A stretch of 64,000 bases of DNA, taken from assembly GCF_016804325.1 (NCBI RefSeq), contig NZ_CP043627.1, positions 6,417,001 through 6,481,000 of the forward strand, given 5' to 3'. How positions within the stretch are numbered: position 1 is the stretch's first letter; each line of letters opens with the position of its first letter. The notes beneath the pieces were generated by a model. It was not told where the DNA came from, ran no database searches, and worked only from the letters and a program-made list of their open reading frames with translations. Source of the DNA: Methylobacterium aquaticum (GTDB taxonomy: Bacteria; Pseudomonadota; Alphaproteobacteria; Rhizobiales; Beijerinckiaceae). Shown here piece by piece: positions 48,873-56,571 of the stretch. A program made the position numbers and the translations under genes.

Positions 48873-49151
48873 ATGGAGGCGCCGCGGACGCTGGGGGCGT
48901 TCCCGTACCGGCGGGTCGTCATCGTCTGCCCCTGGTGCCGGGAGCGGCGGGGCTCCTACGACACCGAGCGGCTGATCGCGCGCCTCGGGCCCGGGGCGAG
49001 CCTGGAGGACGTCCTGCTGGCGCTGGTGGCGTACCGGTGGCCCAACGCCTGGAACAAGCGCGGCCCCTCGCCCTACGTGCCCTGGTGCCGCGCCAGGTAC
49101 GCCGACCTAGGGTCGCGCCGCCCCGGCCTTATGGAGCAGATGCACCACTGA
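48873..49151 (+). CDS. Hypothetical protein with CPWC motif
   Basis: 92 residues, MEAPRTLGAFPYRRVVIVCPWCRERRGSYDTERLIARLGPGASLEDVLLALVAYR...YVPWCRARYADLG. The CPWC pair plus a later WC suggests a small zinc site. Ribosome site GGAAGGGGAGGGA precedes the ATG. The last codons (LMEQMHH) are part of a 23-base inverted repeat shared with 54430-54452. Confidence 0.65.
   Translation: MEAPRTLGAFPYRRVVIVCPWCRERRGSYDTERLIARLGPGASLEDVLLALVAYRWPNAWNKRGPSPYVPWCRARYADLGSRRPGLMEQMHH
49125..49147 (+). repeat. 23-base repeat, left copy (inverted pair with 54430-54452)
   Basis: GGCCTTATGGAGCAGATGCACCA at this site recurs as an exact reverse complement at 54430-54452. The pair brackets the AT-richer part of the island. 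Confidence 0.85.
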
Positions 49152-49326
49152 TGATGGCGTTTGTCATTGGATGCGACGCAAGTGCGTTTTGTGCCTTCGC
49201 GCGTCAGCCGGCCCCATTATGCCGCCGCCTCGTCTCGGCCTTAACGGGTTGGTAACCTGCTACGTAGGCATTTTATTTACCCGCTTAGGCTTTTGTATAC
49301 GATACGGTTAAGCTTGAGATGTCGCC

Positions 49327-50397
49327 ATGAGTGCTCCGGCTGCACAGCATCAAGACGGAACGCCACGACCTTCCGCCATCATCGTGTTTGTTGATATTCG
49401 TGGCTTCTCTCAGTGGTCTCGCGAAATAGACTCGCATGAAAGCACATTATCACTCATAGAAAAATTTCAATCTATCATAAAAAATAATTTCAAATCGTAC
49501 TATGACAAGCCGCTTGGCGACGGCACTATGCTCGTCAAAGAGTTTCCGAATTACACCGAGACAGCAATCAGAAATGAAATCGATAAAATTTGTAAACTTG
49601 CTATCAAATGCGAGAACGAATTTCACCGCCTGACCAAGGATATTGCAAGAGAATACGGTAACCCAACCAGCATGGATCTGGGGTGGGGGATTACAAGAGG
49701 GATGGTGATCAAACAAATCAAAGATGGCAAGACGGATTACTTGGGCCATAATGTCAACAAAGCCGCCAGGCTTTGTGATTTAGCTCGACCCAAAGGGATC
49801 GTTATAGACAGAGAAGACTTCACGTCTGAGCCAAAATCGTATAGAACATTGCTATATCCGCAAGTCAAGCTACTTAACAAGCCATACCTGAATGTTCCGG
49901 TCTGGGTCTCTAAAGAAATATACGAGCAATTTCAAACACGCGAACATCAGAGGGAAACCCCGGAGGTTCATGTCGCGGGCGTATGTATAAAGGGCTCTCT
50001 GAATAATCTTGAGATATTGGTAGCACAACGCAATGCGAAGCGTAGGCTGTTCCCTAATAAGTGGGAGGGCTGCGGAGGGCAGTTGCGTTATTCAGAGAAA
50101 TTTGATGATGGAGTTGTTAGGCATTATAAAAATGAAATGCAGATAGATGTTGCGGTAGTGACAGAAATTCCGCCAGTCGTATATTCGATAGACACGGCAC
50201 AGGAGCCAATAATACCTGGCCTGCGCTTTCTGTGTAAGTACGCCCACGGAACGGCAGCATCGCCTAATCACGAACAGGTTAAATGGGTGCCGTTAGACGA
50301 GTTTCAGAGCATGTCGGAGGATGAATTTCCACCCGGCCTCAAAGATGAAGCAATAATGTTGATAAAGCGGTATAAAGATCACTCGTCGCAGGTATAA
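49327..50397 (+). CDS. Class III nucleotide cyclase fused to a degenerate NUDIX domain
   Basis: 356 residues. N-terminal class III cyclase domain (about 16-200): metal-binding Asp23 in VFVDIRGFSQWS, Asp65 in LGDGTM, and Asn144/Arg148 in YLGHNVNKAARL; the purine-selecting position is Asp137. All catalytic positions are kept, so it should cyclise a nucleotide. C-terminal NUDIX-type domain (about 213-350) with RRLFPNKWEGCGGQL, but the box reads G251-x5-E257-x7-R265-H-Y-K-N-E270, losing two of the catalytic Glu of REUxEE, which suggests binding or altered hydrolysis rather than normal NUDIX activity. Composition is clearly AT-richer than neighbours. It stands alone. Class III cyclases are used in Pycsar anti-phage defence; that role here is an inference. 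Confidence 0.85.
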   Translation: MSAPAAQHQDGTPRPSAIIVFVDIRGFSQWSREIDSHESTLSLIEKFQSIIKNNFKSYYDKPLGDGTMLVKEFPNYTETAIRNEIDKICKLAIKCENEFHRLTKDIAREYGNPTSMDLGWGITRGMVIKQIKDGKTDYLGHNVNKAARLCDLARPKGIVIDREDFTSEPKSYRTLLYPQVKLLNKPYLNVPVWVSKEIYEQFQTREHQRETPEVHVAGVCIKGSLNNLEILVAQRNAKRRLFPNKWEGCGGQLRYSEKFDDGVVRHYKNEMQIDVAVVTEIPPVVYSIDTAQEPIIPGLRFLCKYAHGTAASPNHEQVKWVPLDEFQSMSEDEFPPGLKDEAIMLIKRYKDHSSQV

Positions 50398-50404
50398 ACG
50401 CAAA

Positions 50405-50427
50405 GAGGCGCGCCGATGGCGCGCCTC
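50405..50427. terminator. Bidirectional hairpin between convergent genes
   Basis: Perfect 10-base stem GAGGCGCGCC / GGCGCGCCTC with loop GAT, 7 bases after the cyclase stop. On the minus strand it is followed by TTTG, so it can serve both genes. Confidence 0.75.
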
Positions 50428-50445
50428 TCGCGTAGCCTGATAGGG

Positions 50446-50604
50446 CTACCGCTTGGGCTTCTGCCCCTTCGTCTGGTCCTGACTGAGCGCAGTCGCCGCC
50501 AGGGTCTTCACCTGTGCAGGCGTCGGCTTGACGCGCCCTGCGAGAACGCCAGAGGCAAGGGTAGAGACCTTCGAAGAGGTCGGGCGGGGAGTGGTCTTTG
50601 CCAT
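50446..50604 (-). CDS. Hypothetical small basic protein
   Basis: 52 residues, MAKTTPRPTSSKVSTLASGVLAGRVKPTPAQVKTLAATALSQDQTKGQKPKR. It resembles small Lys/Ala/Ser-rich proteins often found next to a helix-turn-helix gene in alphaproteobacterial islands. 11 bases downstream of the HTH-like gene, on the same strand. Confidence 0.7.
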   Translation of the reverse strand: MAKTTPRPTSSKVSTLASGVLAGRVKPTPAQVKTLAATALSQDQTKGQKPKR

Positions 50605-50615
50605 CGGCCTTACCC

Positions 50616-50816
50616 TCACAGGCCGAAGCGGCGAACCGCCTCGTCGTAGCTGGTCGGGTGGAGGCGTCCGAACTTCACGTCCGCGATACGACCCTGATTG
50701 ACGTCGTAGGTCGCCGCGATGCGGCTGTACATCTCGCCGCGCCACAGGCGGCGGTGAACGTCGACCGCCTCCTCGAACGTGAGGCGATGGGAGGATCCGC
50801 GGTTTGGATTGATCAT
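50616..50816 (-). CDS. Small helix-turn-helix-like protein
   Basis: 66 residues with RLTFEEAVDVHRRLWRGEMYSRIAATYDVNQGRIADVKFGRLHPTSYDEA, a homeodomain-like HTH in which NQGRIADVKFGR would be the recognition helix. Ribosome site AAGGA precedes the ATG. Likely operon with the small basic protein. Confidence 0.75.
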   Translation of the reverse strand: MINPNRGSSHRLTFEEAVDVHRRLWRGEMYSRIAATYDVNQGRIADVKFGRLHPTSYDEAVRRFGL

Positions 50817-50931
50817 TGTTAAGGGTCCTTAATGAGGACCCCAGACAGGTTGACAGCCGGCCTCTGCCGCATAGAATGCGGGTGCTTGAAGACCTCTGCA
50901 GCCTGTCTAGGGCTTCTGCAGATTTCAACGG

Positions 50932-50958
50932 GAAGCCGGGGCGCCACACCCCGGCTTT
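50932..50958 (+). terminator. Rho-independent-type hairpin
   Basis: AAGCCGGGG / CCCCGGCTT stem of 9 pairs with a 7-base loop followed by TTTT, in the 353-base gap between the HTH gene and the transposase operon. The gap also has a GCAACG...CGTTGC...GTTGC group near 50967-51000 of unknown meaning. Confidence 0.6.
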
Positions 50959-51169
50959 TCCATTGAGCAACGCATTTTAGTCGTTGCACCATTATTGTTG
51001 CCGGAGTCTGCGCGGCCGTCAACACCCCTTTTCTAAAATGCCTCGATTTTGCGTCTAGGAGCCCCGTAGCGGGCGTTTGGAGGTCTTTCCGACCCCGGAA
51101 ACCCTTGGACAATACGCCCACCACAGGCCGAACTGGTGCCGTTTAAACGGGTGGACAAAGATTGAACGT

Positions 51170-51607
51170 CTACCCGCTCGGGAGCCGCCAGACCCTGACA
51201 TTCTTCCTCCGCCCGGCATCTCCAATCCGACCTTGCCGTACCGCAAGGGTCAAGGATTGGATCAGCCTGTAAGCTACAGCCTTCCGAAGCTGACCATCGC
51301 GCTCATCCCATCGCTTGGCCCGGATCACCGCCAAAGCTAGTTCGCGAGTCGTAAGCGGCTTGCCCGCTTCTACAAGTGCCGTTTTGCACAGGCCAAACAT
51401 CTCGCCATAGGCGAATAGCCGGTTGAGATGAGCATAGGCAGGGAAGCGCGTTTGGGTGCTTGGCGAGAGATCGTAGAGCGCGAGAACCGCCGTCACGCTC
51501 GACAAATCTTGCTCTGCCGTGGCGAGTTGGCGCCGTAGCTCGGCGATGTGTGCTTCGATCTCATCCCGCTTGGCGCGAAGGGTGGTGACGACCTGAGGGA
51601 GAGCCAT
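51170..51607 (-). CDS. Transposase-linked accessory protein (coiled coil plus winged-helix-like)
   Basis: 145 residues. An N-terminal coiled coil (TTLRAKRDEIEAHIAELRRQLATAEQDL) is followed by a C-terminal winged-helix-like part (TALVEAGKPLTTRELALAVIRAKRWDERDGQLRKAVAYRLIQSLTLAVRQGRI). Start codon overlaps the transposase stop (TAATG), so it is translated after the transposase. Similar small genes follow some IS1595-type transposases; their job is unknown. Confidence 0.75.
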   Translation of the reverse strand: MALPQVVTTLRAKRDEIEAHIAELRRQLATAEQDLSSVTAVLALYDLSPSTQTRFPAYAHLNRLFAYGEMFGLCKTALVEAGKPLTTRELALAVIRAKRWDERDGQLRKAVAYRLIQSLTLAVRQGRIGDAGRRKNVRVWRLPSG

Positions 51608-52596
51608 TACTTCGCCCCCTTCGGCAGGCGGTGGCGCTGCCAGTAGCCGCGGAAGCTCTCCGACTTCGCCGACACGAGGGCGAGCCGCAGGATGCGGGAG
51701 AACGCCTTGCCGTTGTCGAGTCGACGGTGATCCTCCTTCCAAGCCGCCTCGTTGGCGTACTGGTAGAGGTAGCGGGCCGAAACGAAGTGGTGCTGCCCGC
51801 TCACCATGCGGCGCAGGCGGGCGAAGAAGCTCTCGGCTTGGTTCGTGTTGCAGCCGTCGTCCGAATACGCCTGAGAGTGGTTGATGCGGCCCGCGTCGGG
51901 GAAGTAGGCGTGGAGGGCATCCCAGTGGCTCGCCTCGTCAGCGAACACCTTGGAGCCCGGGGCGACGTGCTGAGCCGCCAGGGCGACGCCAGCGGCTTCC
52001 TTGCGCTCAACGAACGTCAGGGTCCGGCCGGCGCGCTGGCGCATGACGATGACGACCCGGCGTTCCTCGCTTTGGTTCTCCTTGAGGCGACGATCCTTGC
52101 GATCCTCCTTGCGGTTCTCGGGACGGACGTGGCCACCGAAGTAGGCGCCATCAATCTCGACTTCGCCCTCAAGGCCGAAGCCCTTCATCTCAGCCGACAG
52201 CGCCTCGCGCAGCTTGTGCGCAAGGATCCACACCGTCTTGTAGGAGACGGAGAGGTCACGGCCGAGTTGGAGCGCGGACAGGCCCTTCACCGCGCTCACG
52301 AAGATCGCGATGCCGGCGCAGAGGTCCATGAACGAGAGCTTGCGCGAGGCAAAGATCGTTGCGCTCGTCACCGAGTACTGGTGACGGCAGCCAGCGCACT
52401 TGAAGCGGCGGCGGGTCGGGATGTCGTAGTGGTCCAGGCAGCCGCAGCGCGGGCACACGGGCTCGCCATCCGTCTCGGGCCAGCGAAGGCGCCGGAAGGT
52501 CGCGCAAGCCTTGTCCTCGCCGCCCTTGTAGATCGCCTTGAGCGAGAGGGTGCGGGCCTGGGCCGAAAGGAGGAAGTGTTGAGCCATTGCCATCAT
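51607..52596 (-). CDS. IS1595-family transposase
   Basis: 329 residues. N-terminal zinc ribbon VCPRCGCLDHYDIPTRRRFKCAGCRHQYSVTSATIFASRKLSF and an ISXO2-like DDE/N-type catalytic core: EIDGAYFGG, KVFADEASHWDALH and the NQAESFFARLRRM segment. Full length and uninterrupted. I could not find clear terminal inverted repeats on either side, so the element ends are undefined or decayed. Start could also be at 52587 (MAQHF). Confidence 0.9.
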   Translation of the reverse strand: MMAMAQHFLLSAQARTLSLKAIYKGGEDKACATFRRLRWPETDGEPVCPRCGCLDHYDIPTRRRFKCAGCRHQYSVTSATIFASRKLSFMDLCAGIAIFVSAVKGLSALQLGRDLSVSYKTVWILAHKLREALSAEMKGFGLEGEVEIDGAYFGGHVRPENRKEDRKDRRLKENQSEERRVVIVMRQRAGRTLTFVERKEAAGVALAAQHVAPGSKVFADEASHWDALHAYFPDAGRINHSQAYSDDGCNTNQAESFFARLRRMVSGQHHFVSARYLYQYANEAAWKEDHRRLDNGKAFSRILRLALVSAKSESFRGYWQRHRLPKGAK

Positions 52597-52599
52597 TTC

Positions 52600-52615
52600 C
52601 GATGCCTATGCATCG
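52600..52615. promoter_or_regulatory. Palindrome at the transposase 5' end (possible operator)
   Basis: CGATGC CTAT GCATCG is a perfect 6-base inverted repeat a few bases before the transposase start, in the 98-base divergent gap with the DUF6471 gene. GCATCG occurs twice more in that gap, so a DNA-binding protein, possibly DUF6471, may act there. Confidence 0.45.
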
Positions 52616-52694
52616 CATTTCATGGCATTCTAGCATCGTAGCAAAGGGCAAAAGCATCGCGTATGATGACACTCACACGCGTATGGAGTGCATC

Positions 52695-52928
52695 ATGGCA
52701 GAGGGCATCGAAGAAGCATGGGACGCTCGTGTGAAGGGCATTCTCAAGGCGGAGCTGAAGCGCAAGGGTGTAGCCTATGCTCAACTCGTCGATAAGCTGG
52801 ATGCGATTGGCGTTAAAGAGACAGAGCCAAATATTCGCAATAAGCTTGCCAGGGGCAAATTTACGGCTGTGTTTCTAATTCAGTGCTTGCGGGCGATCGG
52901 ATGCCGCAATCTGTCACTTGAAAACTAG
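52695..52928 (+). CDS. DUF6471 domain protein
   Basis: 77 residues: ARVKGILKAELKRKGVAYAQLVDKLDAIGVKETEPNIRNKLARGKFTAVFLIQCLRAIG, the DUF6471 pattern, a Cro-like helix-turn-helix fold with a PNIRNKLARG recognition region. Start at ATG 52695 preceded by GGAG. Divergent from the transposase. Confidence 0.85.
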   Translation: MAEGIEEAWDARVKGILKAELKRKGVAYAQLVDKLDAIGVKETEPNIRNKLARGKFTAVFLIQCLRAIGCRNLSLEN

Positions 52929-52952
52929 AGTGGTAGGATCTATATTTTTGGC

Positions 52953-53123
52953 ATGAGCAACAGGCTTGCCCGCGCAAAAGCTTGGCTGGCACCCGCGAGT
53001 GCGGGGGGCCTGCTTCTGCTTGCGCTCGTCCTGTTGCATCGCTTTAGCGCCCCGGCGGCCCTCACGCTTGCTGTGGCGGTTTTGGTAATTACCGGTTGGG
53101 CGTTAATTGTTGAACGGAAGTAG
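52953..53123 (+). CDS. Small two-helix membrane protein
   Basis: 56 residues: SNRLARAKAWLAPASAGG, then membrane helix LLLLALVLLHRF and a second APAALTLAVAVLVITGWALIV. Not recognised. The stop overlaps the end of the convergent gene by 21 bases. It follows DUF6471 by 24 bases and may share its transcript. Confidence 0.55.
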   Translation: MSNRLARAKAWLAPASAGGLLLLALVLLHRFSAPAALTLAVAVLVITGWALIVERK

Positions 53124-54005
53124 GGTTTGATCTCCTTGAAATTGAATAGGAACTCCAATAATTCTAAGTATCTCTTTCTGAGTCACGACCCAAGCGCCAT
53201 TCTTAAATTCCTCAGTAGTCTCGACCTCGACTGTCATTTCAACATTACTTTTCATTACGATTGGCAACTGGCCTGAAAGTACGCTATCAACAAAGTTTTC
53301 GTCTTTGATTGGCGCCCCAAACTCGCCTTCTTTCGATCTGAACCGCCAGCGCCTTTTTCCACTGACTAGTACTGGGCTTATTAGCACAACTTTCTGAATA
53401 TCAACACGGGTTCGCTTCTTTGCTGTCTGCTCCTTTGGAGTTGAAAGACCGCCGCGAGATGGAAAATCTTTACGCTCTACAACATTCTTCGGCTTTTCCT
53501 TAGGGCTCTTACTAATTCCAACGGCCTTCACGGCCGGATCAAGCGTAAGCTCTCTATAAACGCGCTGCGCTTGTTTCTCTCCAGCTTTTGCTTCGAGAGT
53601 TTTAACAACTAAGCTTGCGGCCTCCTGTGCAATTTGCTTTTTATCTTCATCCGATATCCTTGCTTCATCCGCGCCAGCAAGCCTCTCCCATGCAGCTTGT
53701 ACAGCTTTTTCAACTCCAAAGTGAGCAATATCCCCGCCGATAAATACCGTTGCAGCAATAAATAGCGCAATAGACGTTCTTTCTTTTCGCTCCTCAGAGC
53801 CAAAAAGCTTTGCTTTTAGATTGAGAAATATACTGCCCTCTGATGTGTCAATAAGCTCTAGTCTGACCGAGCTTAGAGGGTCCATAAACGCAGCGATTTC
53901 ACGTATTGTTTCTGCAAATGCAATAGAGGCGCGGGCAGCAACTTCTAAATCGGCACTCTGACCTTCCTCAAGATCAAGGTAGAGACTGAAGCGGTCGGCC
54001 GACAT
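53103..54005 (-). CDS. Orphan AT-rich membrane protein of unknown function
   Basis: 300 residues, not recognised. An N-terminal alpha/beta part (SLYLDLEEGQSADLEVAARASIAFAETIREIAAF...VRLELIDTSEGSIFLNLKAKL) is followed by a single membrane helix near residues 80-97 (SIALFIAATVFIGGDIAHF), an acidic helix, a basic linker (KSPKEKPKNVVERK) and a beta-rich C-terminal third. Codon use is AT-richer than in the core genes, like the cyclase gene. Likely horizontally acquired cargo. Confidence 0.7.
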   Translation of the reverse strand: MSADRFSLYLDLEEGQSADLEVAARASIAFAETIREIAAFMDPLSSVRLELIDTSEGSIFLNLKAKLFGSEERKERTSIALFIAATVFIGGDIAHFGVEKAVQAAWERLAGADEARISDEDKKQIAQEAASLVVKTLEAKAGEKQAQRVYRELTLDPAVKAVGISKSPKEKPKNVVERKDFPSRGGLSTPKEQTAKKRTRVDIQKVVLISPVLVSGKRRWRFRSKEGEFGAPIKDENFVDSVLSGQLPIVMKSNVEMTVEVETTEEFKNGAWVVTQKEILRIIGVPIQFQGDQTLLPFNN

Positions 54006-54123
54006 ATTCGCTCCCGAGTTGCTGACGCAATTCGTAGCATGGAGTCCTAGATCGTCAACAACGGCGGGATGGTGAAATTTCGAGCCGCCGGGGTATATAG
54101 CAGCCTCGATAGGAGGCCCGTTG

Positions 54124-54375
54124 ATGTCCCAAAAAGCTCAGCAGTTTGTGGACGACTGGATTGACACCCATATCCACGCAGAGGGCTACCAGCCGGAGGG
54201 AGACAACTCTGAGGCTGCGATGCGCGCCGAGCAATGTCGAGCCATGGCTGAGATCCAGGGCATAAGCCATTCTGAGATTGAGGAGTCCGTGGGCGACCTT
54301 GTTGGCTACATGGCCGACGCGATCGAGCGAGCGAATGACGCGGAGATCCAGCGGCTATCAGCTAAGGACGACTGA
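54124..54375 (+). CDS. DUF768-like protein
   Basis: 83 residues: QFVDDWIDTHIHAEGYQPEGDNSEAAMRAEQCRAMAEIQGISHSEIEESVGDLVGYMADAIERA. This is the DUF768 pattern seen in rhizobial accessory genes. AGGAGG lies 7 bases before ATG 54124. Function unknown. Confidence 0.75.
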   Translation: MSQKAQQFVDDWIDTHIHAEGYQPEGDNSEAAMRAEQCRAMAEIQGISHSEIEESVGDLVGYMADAIERANDAEIQRLSAKDD

Positions 54376-54383
54376 CCTTGGAA

Positions 54384-54430
54384 ACGCCATCGCCGGCGAT
54401 GATGTAGATATACGCTGGCGATGGTGTTTT
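54384..54430 (+). terminator. Hairpin after the DUF768-like gene
   Basis: GCCATCGCC and GGCGATGGT arms with a T-run (GTTTT), ending exactly where the 23-base repeat begins. The rest of the gap 54453-54732 shows no gene. Confidence 0.5.
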
Positions 54431-54452
54431 GGTGCATCTGCTCCATAAGGCC
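54430..54452 (-). repeat. 23-base repeat, right copy
   Basis: Exact reverse complement of 49125-49147. Read on the minus strand it encodes GLMEQMHQ, close to the GLMEQMHH end of the protein at 48873, so it may be the scar of a related gene. Confidence 0.85.
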
Positions 54453-54732
54453 GCGCCGCCCTCCGGACCGCGACGTGCCCGCCCCGTGAAATCGTCATCC
54501 ACCCCCGGGGACCCGATGGCATTTTGACGGGGCCGCCCCCCCCGCCCGGGCTTTCCGTTAACCGTGCCGCACGACCCCGCTTGACGTCAGGAATCGGGAG
54601 CTGCGATCCCTGGTCCCACGCACTGATGAGGCCCGCCGTGAAACGCATACGCCGCCCCAAACCGACTGAGACCCATCCCCCGGGGGCGTGACGCCGTGCG
54701 CGCAGCCCCCTTCCCGACAGGAGGCTGCCCTG

Positions 54733-55332
54733 ATGAAGACCCAACCGCTCACCCACCACCGCAACCTGACGCCCTCGAAGGGGCAGGTCTGGCTCGTCGG
54801 TGATACGCACTTCGGCCACGCCGGGAGCATTGGCCATTCGGGTCGCCCCTTCCGCAACGTCGCCGAGATGGACCGCCTCCTCATCGAGGCCTGGGTCTCG
54901 TGCGTCCGCCCGACCGACACCGTCATCCACCTCGGCGACTTCGAGTGGGGTCACACCCCGGAGCGGACCGCGCAGATCTTCGCGGCTCTCCCCGGGAAGA
55001 AGCACTTGGTCGTCGGAAACCACGACCGTCCCAGGGTGACGTCGCTCGCCTGGGAGAGCGTGCAGGAACGGCTCACGATCCACGCCGCGGGCCGGAAGGT
55101 CGTCGCCGACCACTACCCCCTCCGCGCCTGGCCGGGGAGCTTCCACGGCGCCCTGCACGTCCACGGCCACACGCACGGGACGCTCCCCGGGACGTCCCAG
55201 TCCGCCGACGTGGGCGTCGACGTCTGGGGCTACCGGCCGGCGAGGCTGGAGGACGTCATCGCCCGGATGGAGGCGACGCCCGAGGAACCGGAGGAGCGGG
55301 CCCGGGCCGAGAAGCGCAAGGCTCAGGCCTGA
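54733..55332 (+). CDS. Calcineurin-like metallophosphoesterase
   Basis: 199 residues with the full motif set: GDTHFGH (motif 1), LGDFEWG (GD motif), VVGNHD (GNHD/E) and HVHGHTHG (GHxH). It probably cuts a phosphodiester or phosphomonoester; phages and islands often carry such enzymes in nucleotide or RNA metabolism. Start at ATG 54733 with AGGAGG upstream. It stands outside the 23-base repeat pair and is GC-rich like the neighbouring genes. Confidence 0.9.
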   Translation: MKTQPLTHHRNLTPSKGQVWLVGDTHFGHAGSIGHSGRPFRNVAEMDRLLIEAWVSCVRPTDTVIHLGDFEWGHTPERTAQIFAALPGKKHLVVGNHDRPRVTSLAWESVQERLTIHAAGRKVVADHYPLRAWPGSFHGALHVHGHTHGTLPGTSQSADVGVDVWGYRPARLEDVIARMEATPEEPEERARAEKRKAQA

Positions 55333-55338
55333 AACGAG

Positions 55339-55369
55339 AAGGGCCCCCGGCGGCGAACCGGGGGCCCTT
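55339..55369. terminator. Strong hairpin between convergent genes
   Basis: 12-base stem AAGGGCCCCCGG / CCGGGGGCCCTT with loop CGGCGAA, 7 bases after the phosphoesterase stop and 23 bases from the minus-strand operon end. It can end transcripts from both sides. Confidence 0.75.
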
Positions 55370-55391
55370 CGGCTATCCAGCTATCTGGCTA

Positions 55392-55712
55392 TCAGGGGCG
55401 TGGTCCCCGGAGCTCGGCCTCGATCTCTTCGGCCGCTTCCGTCATGCGGTCGGCGTCGTCCTGCAGGCGATCCGCCTCGGCCTCCAGCCGCTCCGCGTGC
55501 TCCCGGAGGATGACCGGCAGGGCCTCGGCGGCCCACGGCAGGATTTCCATCGCGCCCGTGCGCCACCTCGAAACTGACCTTGGATCAATCGTCTCCCGGG
55601 GGCCGTCGGGGTGATGTGCCCCCAGGGCCCTGGCCATCGCCTTGGCCCAGTTGTCCGATCCCGTCAGGGCCTCGCCGGCGCGGGCCAGCATCTCGCGCGG
55701 GGTCATCGTCAT
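55392..55712 (-). CDS. Cro-like HTH protein with coiled-coil tail
   Basis: 106 residues. MTMTPREMLARAGEALTGSDNWAKAMARALG is followed by RSVSRWRTGAMEILPWAAEALP, which looks like a Cro/C1-type recognition helix, and then a coiled coil (ILREHAERLEAEADRLQDDADRMTEAAEEIEAEL). Its start overlaps the stop of the upstream gene (ATGA). Last gene of the minus-strand array. Confidence 0.65.
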   Translation of the reverse strand: MTMTPREMLARAGEALTGSDNWAKAMARALGAHHPDGPRETIDPRSVSRWRTGAMEILPWAAEALPVILREHAERLEAEADRLQDDADRMTEAAEEIEAELRGPRP

Positions 55713-56011
55713 CAGACCTTCTCCCTCCAGACGACGCAGCCCCGGTCGGCGTCGAGCCACATGAACAACTCCAGCGGTTCGAACGGCGAGAACCGCGACC
55801 ACGCCAGGACCGCACCGCTCATGAGCGTGGCGCCGAATGCGTCCCCGGGGCGCTCCTCCCGATACCAGGCGGGCCGCCGCTTCCCGCAGGACAAGTCGAA
55901 ATGGGCGAGACGGCTCTTGACCTCCTCGACGTCGACGACGTCGCGCAGGGCGTTCAGGACCGCCTCGGAAGTCGAGTTGCGGTAGCGGGCGGGGATAAAT
56001 GCGACGACCAT
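55712..56011 (-). CDS. Hypothetical protein
   Basis: 99 residues, MVVAFIPARYRNSTSEAVLNALRDVVDVEEVKSRLAHFDLSCGKRRPAWYREERPG...ELFMWLDADRGCVVWREKV. No family recognised. It looks like a compact alpha/beta domain. It is coupled to the HTH gene downstream. Confidence 0.6.
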   Translation of the reverse strand: MVVAFIPARYRNSTSEAVLNALRDVVDVEEVKSRLAHFDLSCGKRRPAWYREERPGDAFGATLMSGAVLAWSRFSPFEPLELFMWLDADRGCVVWREKV

Positions 56012-56023
56012 GGCGGGGGCTCC

Positions 56024-56443
56024 TCAGAATACGCCGGGGATGACGGTGCCGAGGGTGTCTTCCTCGTCGTAAAGGTCCCCCAGTTCGTCGAGCAGGCACC
56101 GCATATCGAGGTCGATGGTCCTGAGGCTCTCCATCTCGACGGCGGGCCGCTCCTCCGTGGCAGGCCGGACGTACGTGAGCTTGACGCGGTGCTTGCCGAC
56201 GGCGCCGACGGCGCCGACGTCTTCGTCGTGATGCTCCCAGGCGGTGTAGGCGTCATCCGACGTCGCGGCCTTGACGACGAGGTCGAGGCCCGCGCCGGGG
56301 ATCGGACGCCAGTCGTCGTCGACGACCTCGGCGTGGAACACGATGGCCTTGCCGCCGGCGATGGACAGCGCGGCCGCGGCAAAGAGGGCGTCCCTCTCGC
56401 GGCGCTGCAGCGCGCGCTTGAGGACGTGGACTTTCGTGGTCAT
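56024..56443 (-). CDS. Hypothetical protein
   Basis: 139 residues, MTTKVHVLKRALQRRERDALFAAAALSIAGGKAIVFHAEVVDDDWRPIPGAGLDLVVKAATSDDAYTAWEHHD... with an acidic C-terminus. Not recognised. AGGAG lies upstream of the start. Twelve bases separate it from the next gene of the array. Confidence 0.6.
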   Translation of the reverse strand: MTTKVHVLKRALQRRERDALFAAAALSIAGGKAIVFHAEVVDDDWRPIPGAGLDLVVKAATSDDAYTAWEHHDEDVGAVGAVGKHRVKLTYVRPATEERPAVEMESLRTIDLDMRCLLDELGDLYDEEDTLGTVIPGVF

Positions 56444-56571
56444 CGAGGATGGCTCCTGCGGTGGTTGCGGCGGCTCTTGCCGGCCTAAGGGGAAGGACTG
56501 TCCGGCCCCTGGCGGGGTGCCCCGTGAGGGACCCCGCGAGAGGCCGGGGCGCGTGCCCCGGCGGTAGCGGC

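Noticed and set aside
49327..50397. Plain adenylate cyclase or plain NUDIX hydrolase
   Set aside because: Both domains are in one uninterrupted frame with a single start and stop, and the NUDIX box has lost two acidic residues.
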